From assembly GCA_003559235.1 (NCBI GenBank), contig PWME01000219.1:1-45070 (forward strand): 45,070 bases of DNA, in the 5' to 3' direction. Origin of the DNA: Mollicutes bacterium (lineage in GTDB: Bacteria > Bacillota_I > Bacilli_A > Izemoplasmatales > Izemoplasmataceae). The notes below the pieces were generated by a model. The model ran no database searches, was not told the origin of the DNA, and saw nothing but the letters and a program-made list of their open reading frames with translations. Positions within the stretch are counted from its first letter, which is position 1. Each line of letters begins with the position of its first letter. Position numbers and translations under genes: made by a program. Positions 30,630-39,848 of the stretch are shown here, piece after piece.

Positions 30630-31706
30630 TTACCCTAGTGATGTTTCCGCACCGGCCAATTTTCGTTTTTCTTCTTCGGCCAGTAACGCATCAATAATTG
30701 GGTCTAACTTGCCTTCCATCACACGATCAAGTTGTTGGATAGTAAAACCAATCCGATGATCGGTAATGCGGTTTTGCGGGTAATTGTACGTGCGAATCTT
30801 TTCACTGCGATCGCCCGTTCCAATTTTAGTGCGCCGTGCTTCGTCTTCCTGTGCGATTTGTTCTTGGCGAATTTTATCTTGAACACGAGCGCGTAATACG
30901 CGCATCGCTGTTGCTTTATTTTCGTGTTGACTACGTCCATCTTGCGAACTAGATACAATCCCCGTTGGAATATGCGTAATACGCACAGCTGAATCGGTCG
31001 TGTTAACACTTTGACCACCTTTGCCACTCGATCGATATGTATCAATACGAAGATCATTTTTATCAATGTCAACATCAATGTCTTCAGCCTCAGGCAATAC
31101 TAATACAGTGGCTGTAGATGTATGGATTCTACCTTGTGATTCTGTTTGGGGTACCCGTTGAACACGGTGCGCGCCAGACTCATATTTTAATAATGCATAA
31201 ACATGGTCTCCACTCACGGTAAACTCAACTTGACTAAACCCTCCCGATGCGCCTTCTTCTTCATTAAGTAAAGCAATTTTCCAGTTGTGTTGTTCAGCGT
31301 ATCGCATATACATGCGGTATAAATCCCCCGCAAAAATATTGGCTTCATCACCACCTGCTGCCCCACGAATTTCTACAATAACATCTTTATCGTCATTCGG
31401 GTCTTTAGGGACAAGCAATGTTTTTAAAGTATTTTCAAGTTCTGTGAGGGTGTGTTTCGCTTCTTGAAGCTCCGTTTCTGCCATATCGCGGATTTCCTCA
31501 TCGTCTTCTTGCATCAAATCCGTTAAATCTTTAATGGTTTGTTCTGTTTCGAGATAAGTTTCATAGACAGAAACGGTTTTTTCAAGCTCACTTTGTTCTT
31601 TGGATAAAGCCTTCAATTTTTCAAGATTTTGGGTAATCTCAGGATCACTCAATTGTTCGTTTATCGTCATGTATCGCGACCGCATCCGGTCAAGTCGTTC
31701 TTTCAT
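30630..31706 (-). CDS. prfA: Peptide chain release factor 1
   Basis: GAGGDEA-type motif RGAAGGDEANIFAGDLYRMY and the RF-1 GGQ motif RSSGKGGQSVNTTDSAVRITHIPTG. Confidence 0.97.
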   Translation of the reverse strand: MKERLDRMRSRYMTINEQLSDPEITQNLEKLKALSKEQSELEKTVSVYETYLETEQTIKDLTDLMQEDDEEIRDMAETELQEAKHTLTELENTLKTLLVPKDPNDDKDVIVEIRGAAGGDEANIFAGDLYRMYMRYAEQHNWKIALLNEEEGASGGFSQVEFTVSGDHVYALLKYESGAHRVQRVPQTESQGRIHTSTATVLVLPEAEDIDVDIDKNDLRIDTYRSSGKGGQSVNTTDSAVRITHIPTGIVSSSQDGRSQHENKATAMRVLRARVQDKIRQEQIAQEDEARRTKIGTGDRSEKIRTYNYPQNRITDHRIGFTIQQLDRVMEGKLDPIIDALLAEEEKRKLAGAETSLG

Positions 31707-31732
31707 ACACATCACTCCGAGACATCATTATA

Positions 31733-33145
31733 TTATACCGCTCCATATTTTTCAACTGAAGTATGATGAAGGCGTTTACCAACATAAACAAGCAAGCCGA
31801 TAAACAGCGCCACCAAGACAATTCCTTTGAAAATAGAACTAATCGTTAAGGCCCACCAAATGCCGTGTTTATCTGGTGTCAACGCATCCATCAACACAAT
31901 GGCAAGTGGAATACGCATGACATTGCCCACCACCTGTACAAGGGATGGAATACGGGTTTTACCGAGCCCATTAAAGGCACCTGCAGTCACCATTTCTAAA
32001 ATCATAAATAATTGTGAGATACTTAAAATACGTAAATAATCTATCCCTTGTGATAAGGTTGGTTCCGTATCAATAAAGATCGCAAACAAGCTTCGCGCGC
32101 CGAAAAATAACAAGGCATTTACGGCAAGACCATAGGGAATTAATAATGCCATGCTTTGTTTATAACCCGCTTTGACACGCCCAAATTGATTCGCCCCGAC
32201 ATTTTGCCCTACAAAACTTGCCAAAGCAACTTGGAAGCCTGATGCAACCATCCAACTAAGCGCTTCAATTTGACTCCCAATCCTTGAAACCGTCATGACA
32301 CTCTCGCCAAACCGCGCGACCATAACGCCAATCGCGATGGCAATACTTGTCATAATCATACTTTGAAATCCAACCGGTAATCCCAAACTAAATAGTCGCT
32401 TAATATGATGCATGGAAACGGCTTTTAACCGTAACGTTGCCGGCGGGTGTTTGCCCGTATATATAATCACATAGATGAGTAATACCGCAGTTTGTGAAAT
32501 CCCTGTCGCAATCGCGGCACCACTCACACCCCAACCAAACTGTAATATGAAGAGCGGATCTAAAATCATGTTTAAAACTAGTCCACTCCCTGTAACATAA
32601 AATGTCTTAATGGTCTTTCCTAATCCATCATAAACACCGTTAAAAGCATTAACCAAAAAGTATGCCGTTCCAAAAAATGCGATGATGCGCATATAGCGCA
32701 CCCCTTCTTCGACAACAACCGCATTCTCAATGTTAAAAATTCCAAAAAATTGGCCACCCAAGAAAATGCCATAAAAACTGTAGAGCAACGCCAAAAACAT
32801 CATGAGAATAACACCGTTACTCGCAATGACATCAACCGCGTGTTTATCGTTACGGCCCGCAGCTTGCGAAACCATAATGCTTGTTCCAATTTTCGCAATT
32901 GCAATCAAACCAAAGCCAAACCACGGGAAAAACCCTGCAGTCCCAATCGCCGCAACTGTTTCAGTAGGATCTTGTCCAATCATAGCCACACGCGATACCC
33001 AAAACATGTCCGTTAAATTGTATGCCATTTGAACGATACTTGTTAAAAGCATCGGCACTGCAACGATAAGCAATTTCTTTAATATATTGCCGCTTGTAAG
33101 GTCAATCTTAACCTTCATCGGCTTTCGATGTCGTCTACTACCCAC
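31733..33145 (-). CDS. MATE-family efflux transporter
   Basis: NILKKLLIVAVPMLLTSIVQMAYNLTDMFWVSR, multiple TM helices; start uncertain (33118 or 33145). Confidence 0.92.
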   Translation of the reverse strand: MGSRRHRKPMKVKIDLTSGNILKKLLIVAVPMLLTSIVQMAYNLTDMFWVSRVAMIGQDPTETVAAIGTAGFFPWFGFGLIAIAKIGTSIMVSQAAGRNDKHAVDVIASNGVILMMFLALLYSFYGIFLGGQFFGIFNIENAVVVEEGVRYMRIIAFFGTAYFLVNAFNGVYDGLGKTIKTFYVTGSGLVLNMILDPLFILQFGWGVSGAAIATGISQTAVLLIYVIIYTGKHPPATLRLKAVSMHHIKRLFSLGLPVGFQSMIMTSIAIAIGVMVARFGESVMTVSRIGSQIEALSWMVASGFQVALASFVGQNVGANQFGRVKAGYKQSMALLIPYGLAVNALLFFGARSLFAIFIDTEPTLSQGIDYLRILSISQLFMILEMVTAGAFNGLGKTRIPSLVQVVGNVMRIPLAIVLMDALTPDKHGIWWALTISSIFKGIVLVALFIGLLVYVGKRLHHTSVEKYGAV

Positions 33146-33215
33146 GCCTCATGCCTCGCTTCTCTCAGTTTCCCGCATTATTATACCACCGTTCTAAAGA
33201 AAACGCACGCAGCAA

Positions 33216-33247
33216 AGAAAAAACACGTACATGCTAACGTGTTTTTA
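33216..33247 (-). terminator. Terminator of the gdpP-rplI-dnaB unit
   Basis: AACACGT-TAGCATGT-ACGTGTTTTTTC, stem beginning at the dnaB stop codon. Confidence 0.8.
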
Positions 33248-34612
33248 CGTATCGGGAAGGTCACGGTCTTGTGATTCTGCGACCGCGCTCGGTGTTTTAT
33301 CTCTAAAACGACTGTATTGCTTTTTGAATATAAGTTTGAATCCTTTAGGGTTAATGGCCCCCGAGCGGTTTTTTGCGACCATAATATCGACTTCGTCTGT
33401 AAGGCTTTGATTTTCTTGTTTATAGTAATCTTCACGGAACAAAAACAAAATAACATCCGCATCTTGTTCAATCGATCCAGACTCTCTTAAGTCGGCTAAA
33501 ATAGGACGTTTATCATTACGATTTTCGACATTTCTAGAAAGCTGACTAAGCGCAATGACAGGCACTTTCAACTCGCGCGCCATCTCTTTCAATGTTCTTG
33601 AAATCTCTGAAACTTCTTGAACACGATTGTGTTGACGTTGTTCAGAACCAGACAACAGCTGCAAATAATCAATTACAACCAAATCTAAGTTCCCCTCTTG
33701 TGCAAGTTTACGGCATTTTTGCCTTAAGTCAGTCACTTTGACGGTACCCGAATCATCAAACAAAATATCGAGATGTCTTAACTGGTCGTTGGCCAATGAG
33801 ATTTGTTGCCATTCTGTCGGTTCTAAGTTCCCAGTTCTTAAATGTGAGCTTTTTACATTGGCTTCACTTGAAATCATTCTGCCAACCAGTTGATCTACCC
33901 CCATCTCAAGAGAGAAAAACGCAACAGTTGATTTATTGAGTCGTGCGACATTGGTCGCAATGTTCAACGCAAACGCACTTTTCCCCATCGATGGTCTCGC
34001 AGCGATGATATACAGCTCACTCGGTTGCAACCCGTAGGTATAAAAGTTTAACTCTTCAAACCCTGTGTCTAACCCAAGGAGTGTGCCTTGCGTATTTTTT
34101 GCTGTTTCAGTCTTTTCGATAACTTCTTTGGCAGCGTCTTTTAAGGTCACAAACTGCGATGTTCGACGGGCCGATGCAACGTTAAAAACTTTGCGTTCAG
34201 ACTCGTCAATATAGTCCGTCATATTCGCTGCTTGAAAACCTTGTTCCGCAATTTCTTTCGCCGCGTCAATCATTCTTCTTACGACCGCTTTATCCTTTAC
34301 GATATCAATGTAATGTTCGAGGTTAACCACTGATGGCGTCGTATCAGATAGTGCCAAAATATAATCTGTACCACCGACATCTGCCAATAGATTTTGCGTC
34401 TCTAAGCGGTTAATTAATGTCGTATAGTCGATGTCTACAGATTCTTTGTAAAGTTCTTGAATGGCTTTATAAATCGTTTTATGACTGCGCGTATAAAAAT
34501 CCTCGGTATCTAACCGGTCCAATATTGTTTTGATGGTATCTTGGTCAATAAACACAGACCCCAGTACATTTTGTTCGGCTTCATTGCTGTGAGGCGGCAC
34601 TCGTGTATCCAT
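33245..34612 (-). CDS. dnaB: Replicative DNA helicase
   Basis: MDTRVPPHSNEAEQNVLGSVFID, IIAARPSMGKSAFALNIATN, VVIDYLQLL; start 34612 after GGAGG. Confidence 0.97.
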   Translation of the reverse strand: MDTRVPPHSNEAEQNVLGSVFIDQDTIKTILDRLDTEDFYTRSHKTIYKAIQELYKESVDIDYTTLINRLETQNLLADVGGTDYILALSDTTPSVVNLEHYIDIVKDKAVVRRMIDAAKEIAEQGFQAANMTDYIDESERKVFNVASARRTSQFVTLKDAAKEVIEKTETAKNTQGTLLGLDTGFEELNFYTYGLQPSELYIIAARPSMGKSAFALNIATNVARLNKSTVAFFSLEMGVDQLVGRMISSEANVKSSHLRTGNLEPTEWQQISLANDQLRHLDILFDDSGTVKVTDLRQKCRKLAQEGNLDLVVIDYLQLLSGSEQRQHNRVQEVSEISRTLKEMARELKVPVIALSQLSRNVENRNDKRPILADLRESGSIEQDADVILFLFREDYYKQENQSLTDEVDIMVAKNRSGAINPKGFKLIFKKQYSRFRDKTPSAVAESQDRDLPDT

Positions 34613-34613
34613 A

Positions 34614-37016
34614 TTACGCCTCCAAAACAAGCAACTCAAACGTTGCTGTTACATCTTTATGAAGGCGGACGTCAATTGTGTGCGCACCAAGTTGTGCAAT
34701 CGGCTCTTCAAGTAGTATTTTCCGCTTATCTAAATCAATATCATGTTGTTCTTTCAACGCTTCCGCAATATGCTTAGCTGTAACCTTGCCATAAAATTTT
34801 CCGTTGTCACCAACTTTAACATATAGCTTTACCGCACGGTAATCAAGCCGCTCTTTAAGCTGTTTCATGTCTTCAAGGTGTTTTTGTTCAGCTTCAGCAG
34901 CTTTTTCTTTTTCTGCTTCAATCGCTTGTAAGTTTTCCGATGTCGCTTCAATGGCTTGTTGGCTCGTTAACAAATAATTGCCATAGCCTGGTGCGACGTC
35001 AATAACATCACCTTTTTTGCCTTTGTTTTTTAAATCCTTCTTCAAGATTACTTTCATCGGCTTTTCCTCCTTCACCTTTGTATCTAAAAAATCAATCAAT
35101 TGTTGTTTAACATCATCCAAAGCGTCGTTGTCAATTTGTGCTCCGGCATTGTTTAAATGGCCACCACCGCCAAAATGCTCCATAATAACTTGGACATTAA
35201 AGCCTTCTAAACTACGCGCGCTAATGCCCGTCTCATCACTTGAAATTTTTCCAAGGGCAAAGGCAGCAACCGTATTATCAATATCAAGTAAATCATCCGC
35301 TATCTGCGCAAGCATTGTACGATCGGGATTGTATTTATCAGGAACCACAATAATTGAAAACCGCTTATTATAAACTTCTGCCATACTCAATAACTCAGCT
35401 TGTATTTGAATATCTTTTAAACTTTTTCGCAATAGATTTTTAACTTTATAGGTGTCAGCACCATATTTTTTTAAGATTGCAGCCGCTTCAAGCGTACGGC
35501 TGCCCGTTCTTACCATAAAGTTGTTCGTATCAACCACAATCCCGCTATACATAATGGTCGCTTCAAATGGCGTAATCTCAACATCAACTTTAAACACATT
35601 AAGCATATCCACAATCAGTTCAGTGGTTGAAGAGGCATACGGTTCAATATAACGCATATCAGCGTCTTGCACTGCATCAGGTAACTGTCGATGGTGATCG
35701 ATAATCGCTTTAACTGGCGTTTTCTTCAATAATTTTTCACTGACAGCTTGTCCAACTGAGTGATGATCAACCATTATGAGCAACGTAGATGCATCGATGG
35801 TAGACAGTACCGTTTCTAAAGATACAAAATCTTCAAACAGTGACACATACTCATATTCCATCGATTTAAATATTTTCATCACAGACTTGGATAGTTCGTC
35901 TTCGTCAATAACAATAGCACCTTTTTTATCAAGCGCTTTAACCATCTTTAATACACCAATGGCCGCCCCAAGGGCATCAGGGTCAGGGTGCTTATGCGGC
36001 ATGATGATGACCGATTCAGCTGCAGAGATAAATCCTGCTAGTTTTTCTGCGTTAATGCGACTTGAAATACGTGTTCGTTTTTCACGGGCATTCACATTAG
36101 CACCAAAATATCGTGGTGTTTCACCTTGAATATTGACCACGATTTGATCGCCACCGCGTGATAATGCTAAGTTAAGCGCATCTTCTGCAGATTCACCAAG
36201 TTGCTTAAGTTGCATGTTCGCACATGCAAACCCACCAGACAACGTAATCGCAAGGTCTTCATCATTTGACACAGCTTTAATGTCATCACTAACCGAAAAC
36301 CCATTATCCATCGCTTTTTCTAAATCAACGCGATGCATAAATACGACAATCGATGATGCGCTAGCAGGTACGAAGTGATACCCACCGCGATCGGCCCATG
36401 CTTCAAGCGCCCCAAAAAGTTTTCCTTCCACAACGTTTTTTTCTTTCACATCAAGCACTTGAATGGCATCTTCAAAGTTATCTAGATGTAAAATTCCGAT
36501 ACAATCGGTTTTTGCATAATATTTATCTTTTAAGGTTTCGCGTTCTTCAACTGGGGTAATATACAGCATTTTTTGTAAAGCATCATAAATAATATCACAC
36601 CGGGTTTCAAGAATTTTAATCATAAAGCGCTCTTCACCAGCTTCAAGATAAGGTTTTAACTCTGGGTAAACCGTTGTGATACGACGCGATTCAAGCACAT
36701 TTTCAAACACATCTTTTGCTTGATCATTTGCGTAGATGACAACGTCTTTGTCATTGAGCATTACAACCCCAACAGGAAGATCTGCAAGCACTTTATCGCC
36801 CGCATCTGATTTTAATCGTAAATCCGTTCGCTTTTCTGAAATAAGTTGCTCAAGCCGATAAATCTTGCTTTTTTGTTTGCGCACGTGTCGCATGATAAAA
36901 AAGACACCCAGCCCTAATACGATGAGTGCAGACACACTAAAGACTGCCACAAACAAGAGATTATTGGCAACAGATAGCGGTAGTAAAAAGATTACGTCTA
37001 GTTTCAAAAGCGACAC
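34614..37016 (-). CDS. gdpP-rplI: Fusion of c-di-AMP phosphodiesterase GdpP (2 TM, PAS, degenerate GGDEF, DHH/DHHA1) with ribosomal protein L9
   Basis: Single 800-codon frame: TM helices, PAS-like VGVVMLNDKDVVIYAN, DHH motifs HKHPDPDALGAA/VDHHSVGQ/IIDHH/GGGGHLNNAGAQ, then a complete L9 (MKVILKKDLKNKGKKGDVIDVAPGYGNYLL...) from residue 654. The initiator may be a TTG near 37007. Confidence 0.93.
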   Translation of the reverse strand: MSLLKLDVIFLLPLSVANNLLFVAVFSVSALIVLGLGVFFIMRHVRKQKSKIYRLEQLISEKRTDLRLKSDAGDKVLADLPVGVVMLNDKDVVIYANDQAKDVFENVLESRRITTVYPELKPYLEAGEERFMIKILETRCDIIYDALQKMLYITPVEERETLKDKYYAKTDCIGILHLDNFEDAIQVLDVKEKNVVEGKLFGALEAWADRGGYHFVPASASSIVVFMHRVDLEKAMDNGFSVSDDIKAVSNDEDLAITLSGGFACANMQLKQLGESAEDALNLALSRGGDQIVVNIQGETPRYFGANVNAREKRTRISSRINAEKLAGFISAAESVIIMPHKHPDPDALGAAIGVLKMVKALDKKGAIVIDEDELSKSVMKIFKSMEYEYVSLFEDFVSLETVLSTIDASTLLIMVDHHSVGQAVSEKLLKKTPVKAIIDHHRQLPDAVQDADMRYIEPYASSTTELIVDMLNVFKVDVEITPFEATIMYSGIVVDTNNFMVRTGSRTLEAAAILKKYGADTYKVKNLLRKSLKDIQIQAELLSMAEVYNKRFSIIVVPDKYNPDRTMLAQIADDLLDIDNTVAAFALGKISSDETGISARSLEGFNVQVIMEHFGGGGHLNNAGAQIDNDALDDVKQQLIDFLDTKVKEEKPMKVILKKDLKNKGKKGDVIDVAPGYGNYLLTSQQAIEATSENLQAIEAEKEKAAEAEQKHLEDMKQLKERLDYRAVKLYVKVGDNGKFYGKVTAKHIAEALKEQHDIDLDKRKILLEEPIAQLGAHTIDVRLHKDVTATFELLVLEA
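35055..35072 (-). promoter_or_regulatory. rplI: Internal Shine-Dalgarno and ATG for free L9 inside the fusion
   Basis: Minus strand AAGGAGG-aaaagccg-ATG; 8-nt spacing, in frame at codon 654. Confidence 0.75.
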
Positions 37017-37041
37017 CTCATTATCGAATATTGCGTATCAT

Positions 37042-37050
37042 ATTATATCA
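37042..37050 (-). promoter_or_regulatory. Extended -10 promoter element of gdpP-rplI
   Basis: Minus strand CTATGATATAATATG, about 30 nt upstream of the ORF. Confidence 0.55.
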
Positions 37051-37105
37051 TAGCCGACACCGGATAAAAAGCTTAACCCGCATTGGTTGTTCTCTTTTTG
37101 ATATG

Positions 37106-37134
37106 TTGACAAACATTGATTGACACGCTACAAT
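37106..37134 (+). promoter_or_regulatory. Promoter of the riboswitch-yhhQ transcript
   Basis: TTGACA, 17 nt, TACAAT. Confidence 0.8.
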
Positions 37135-37144
37135 ACCTTGTATT

Positions 37145-37184
37145 GCGCAGTTCGAAACCATCCTGCGTTATCAAAACTAGGAGG
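37145..37184 (+). ncRNA. preQ1-I riboswitch
   Basis: CGCAG-TTCGAAACCATC-CTGCG-TTATCAAAACTAGGAGG: P1 hairpin, loop CC able to pair with GG of the SD, A-rich tail. Sits directly upstream of a queuosine-precursor transporter. Confidence 0.8.
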
Positions 37185-37191
37185 CTTTTTT

Positions 37192-37890
37192 ATGTCCAAT
37201 GAATTATTATGGTTTATATTTGCTTTGGTAAACTTTGCCGGTATCATGCTTTCTTACAAGTTCTTCGGCAAGTTTGGATTGCTTGCATGGGTGGCAATGG
37301 GCACCGTTGTCGCCAACATTCAAGTGATGAAATTTGTGGAGCTCTTTGGCTTCACCGCAACACTCGGTAACATCATGTTTGGAACGCTCTTTTTAGCCAC
37401 CGATACCTTAAACGAAAAATACGGTTTAAAAGAAGCAAAGCGTGCGGTTTTAATCGGATTCTTTACGCTGTTTGCCATGGTTATTATTATGCAAATGGCA
37501 CTGTGGTTTGAACCTGCTGGCGCAGATACAGCACACGGTGCTTTAGAAAGTTTGTTTGGAATTGGGTTTGGTGATGTCAACTTAATGCGTGTTGCAGCGG
37601 CGAGTCTGGTCGCCTATCTAATTAGTCAACTGCTCGATGTCCATTTATTTCAAAGAATTCGTAAACGGTTCTCAAGTGCAAAAACACTATACATCCGAAA
37701 TCTCGGTTCAACAATGATTAGCCAACTTATTGATTCACTTATCTTCGCACCGATTGCATTCATCGGTGTTGTAAGCGGTGGTGAACTGTTCGATATTATC
37801 TTCACAACCTACGTCATTAAACTCATGGTTGCAGCATTAGACACGCCATTCATTTATCTCATGAAGTGGGTCAAGCCCATCTACGATTAA
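37192..37890 (+). CDS. yhhQ: Queuosine precursor (preQ0/preQ1) transporter, YhhQ/DUF165 family
   Basis: Multi-TM protein with GTLFLATDTLNEKYGLKEAKRAV and IRNLGSTMISQLIDSLIF motifs. Confidence 0.9.
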   Translation: MSNELLWFIFALVNFAGIMLSYKFFGKFGLLAWVAMGTVVANIQVMKFVELFGFTATLGNIMFGTLFLATDTLNEKYGLKEAKRAVLIGFFTLFAMVIIMQMALWFEPAGADTAHGALESLFGIGFGDVNLMRVAAASLVAYLISQLLDVHLFQRIRKRFSSAKTLYIRNLGSTMISQLIDSLIFAPIAFIGVVSGGELFDIIFTTYVIKLMVAALDTPFIYLMKWVKPIYD

Positions 37891-37894
37891 TCAA

Positions 37895-37932
37895 AAGCCT
37901 TCACCACGAACGCGGTGAAGGCTTATTTTTTT
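37895..37932. terminator. Bidirectional terminator between yhhQ and rpsR
   Basis: AAGCCTTCACC-ACGAACGC-GGTGAAGGCTT-ATTTTTTT; an 11-bp stem between convergent genes. Confidence 0.88.
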
Positions 37933-38164
37933 ACTCTTTTACGTAAGGCAATAATGCCATGAAACGGGCGCGTTTAATCGCTACACTGAGTTGTTTTTGA
38001 TACCCAGCTTTCGTTCCTGTTACACGCTTTGGTAAAATCTTTCCACGGTCAGAAATAAACCGTTTCAACAATTCTGCATCTTTATAATCAATGGTTTTAA
38101 TTTTGTTTTCAGTAAAGTAGCATACTTTTTTACGACGTTTACGGAAATTACCTCTTCTAGCCAT
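37931..38164 (-). CDS. rpsR: Ribosomal protein S18
   Basis: [51 protein letters not shown]. Confidence 0.98.
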   Translation of the reverse strand: MARRGNFRKRRKKVCYFTENKIKTIDYKDAELLKRFISDRGKILPKRVTGTKAGYQKQLSVAIKRARFMALLPYVKE

Positions 38165-38179
38165 TGTGAGACCTCCTTT

Positions 38180-38707
38180 TTAAAATGGCAAGTCGTCTTC
38201 TGTGACGACATCTGGTATTGCATCTTTATCATTTGTCGCATCTTCTTCATCATGGTTTGATTCATGGCGATTGTTTGGTGTTTCTTCGTAACGATTCGAA
38301 CGACTTCTATCTTCGTAATTAGACGCTGAACGATCGTCATAACGACTCTCACGACGCGGTTCATCATTATAGCGCGATGTGTTTTGCGCCATATCTCGAC
38401 TTTCAAGGAATTGCACGGATTCGCATACAATTTCCACGATAGAACGTCGGTTCCCATCACGGTCTTCATAATTACGAGATTGAACGCGACCTTCAACCCC
38501 AACCAAACTTCCTTTGGAAAGGAAACGTTCAACGTTTTCGGCTTGTTTGCGCCACACCACACAGTTTAAAAAATCTGCATCACCATCTTGGCTTTTAAAC
38601 GGCCGATTGACCGCTAAGCGGAATGTAGCAACCGCAACGTTGTTCGTTGTATGTCTTAGTTCAGGGTCTTTTGTAAGACGCCCTACAAGCACAACGCGGT
38701 TAATCAC
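38180..38707 (-). CDS. ssb: Single-stranded DNA-binding protein
   Basis: [35 protein letters not shown]; acidic C-terminal tip DDLPF. Confidence 0.97.
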   Translation of the reverse strand: MINRVVLVGRLTKDPELRHTTNNVAVATFRLAVNRPFKSQDGDADFLNCVVWRKQAENVERFLSKGSLVGVEGRVQSRNYEDRDGNRRSIVEIVCESVQFLESRDMAQNTSRYNDEPRRESRYDDRSASNYEDRSRSNRYEETPNNRHESNHDEEDATNDKDAIPDVVTEDDLPF

Positions 38708-38719
38708 GATTATCCTCTC

Positions 38720-39007
38720 CTACTCGTCTTCTTTAACAATTAAATAACGTAACACATCTTCACGGAGTCCGATGACGCGATCAAATTCAGCACGTACTGC
38801 TTCAGTCGCAGCAACGTCCATTACGACATAGTATCCTTTAGATTCTTTGTCGATTTCATACGCCAAGTCACGAACGCCCCACTCATCTGTCTTTTTGATT
38901 TCTGATTCGTCAGCATCGAAAAGAGCATTCAGTGATTCAATAAGCGCTTTACGATCTTCTTCTGACAAACTCGGACGGATGATGTACATAATTTCGTAGT
39001 TTCGCAT
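38720..39007 (-). CDS. rpsF: Ribosomal protein S6
   Basis: MRNYEIMYIIRPSLSEEDRKALIESL...WGVRDLAYEIDKESKGYYV. Confidence 0.97.
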   Translation of the reverse strand: MRNYEIMYIIRPSLSEEDRKALIESLNALFDADESEIKKTDEWGVRDLAYEIDKESKGYYVVMDVAATEAVRAEFDRVIGLREDVLRYLIVKEDE

Positions 39008-39021
39008 GTTTTATTCCTCCT

Positions 39022-39080
39022 TTTGGTCTGATGGCTGCTTCAAAGCAGCAAGGAAATCCGTGAGCACAAAACTCACGGTA
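39022..39080 (-). ncRNA. Structured rpsF leader, possible S6:S18 autoregulatory element
   Basis: Hairpins CCGTGAG-TTTTGTG-CTCACGG and GCTGCTT-TG-AAGCAGC between the promoter and the AAAGGAGG of rpsF. Confidence 0.45.
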
Positions 39081-39084
39081 AAGT

Positions 39085-39113
39085 ATTATAGCATAACGAA
39101 GTGGCTTTGTAAA
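39085..39113 (-). promoter_or_regulatory. Promoter of rpsF-ssb-rpsR
   Basis: TTTACA (39113-39108), 17 nt, TATAAT (39090-39085). Confidence 0.8.
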
Positions 39114-39125
39114 TAACGAGACCAC

Positions 39126-39848
39126 CTAATCTTCAAGCAATGCTTCTAAATCCTTTTGCATTGCGGGTGTAATGGCGTGCTCGGTTTTATAGGTCCTAAA
39201 TATAATTGAGCGTTCTGGGTGTGCAAGCGCAAATGCTTCACTATGTTTATAGTTAATGAGTGGGTCTTCAGTCCCGTTCATCATAATCAATCTTTTAAAA
39301 TGCATACTCTCTGCATGCGTGGCTGGGTTCATTGTCTGAATACGTTTTTCAGCTTGCTCTGCAGCTGTTTCATACTGTTCTCTTTTGGCTTGGGGAAATA
39401 GTTCCATGGCTGTGCGGTAAAAATCTGGTGTGCTAATGAGGGCAATCACCGTATCAATCGATTTGCTTAAACGTGATAAGTAATGCGCAACCATGCCACC
39501 CATAGAAATGCCTATAATGCTAAAGGTTGGATACTGATGCTGAAATGCTTTTTCATAAAGCGCTTTTATATCATGCGCTGTTGTTTGGATAACCTCAGGA
39601 ACTTCTAACGCAGCTAAGTCTTCATCTTTGGGCTGAAAAGGAGACGCACCGCGACTCCCGTGTTTATATGCATCAATCGCAACCACACGATAGCCTAAAC
39701 GGGTCAACATAACCCCAAGCATATGCATTGGGTTTTCTTTGTTGGAATGGATGCCATGCTGCAAAAAGATAAGTTTCGTTGTGCCTTCACGATTATATTC
39801 AAGTGTTTCAAGTCCGGCACGTTTTTTAGTCTCAACAATCGTCTTCAT
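39126..39848 (-). CDS. Alpha/beta hydrolase
   Basis: LIFLQHGIHSNKEN, nucleophile elbow GISMGG, C-terminal His region TEHAI. Confidence 0.85.
   Translation of the reverse strand: MKTIVETKKRAGLETLEYNREGTTKLIFLQHGIHSNKENPMHMLGVMLTRLGYRVVAIDAYKHGSRGASPFQPKDEDLAALEVPEVIQTTAHDIKALYEKAFQHQYPTFSIIGISMGGMVAHYLSRLSKSIDTVIALISTPDFYRTAMELFPQAKREQYETAAEQAEKRIQTMNPATHAESMHFKRLIMMNGTEDPLINYKHSEAFALAHPERSIIFRTYKTEHAITPAMQKDLEALLED

Noticed and set aside
38065-38562. 165-aa ORF in another frame over ssb and rpsR
   Set aside because: Low-complexity Met/Lys/Gln-rich frame-shifted reading of ssb; not a plausible protein.
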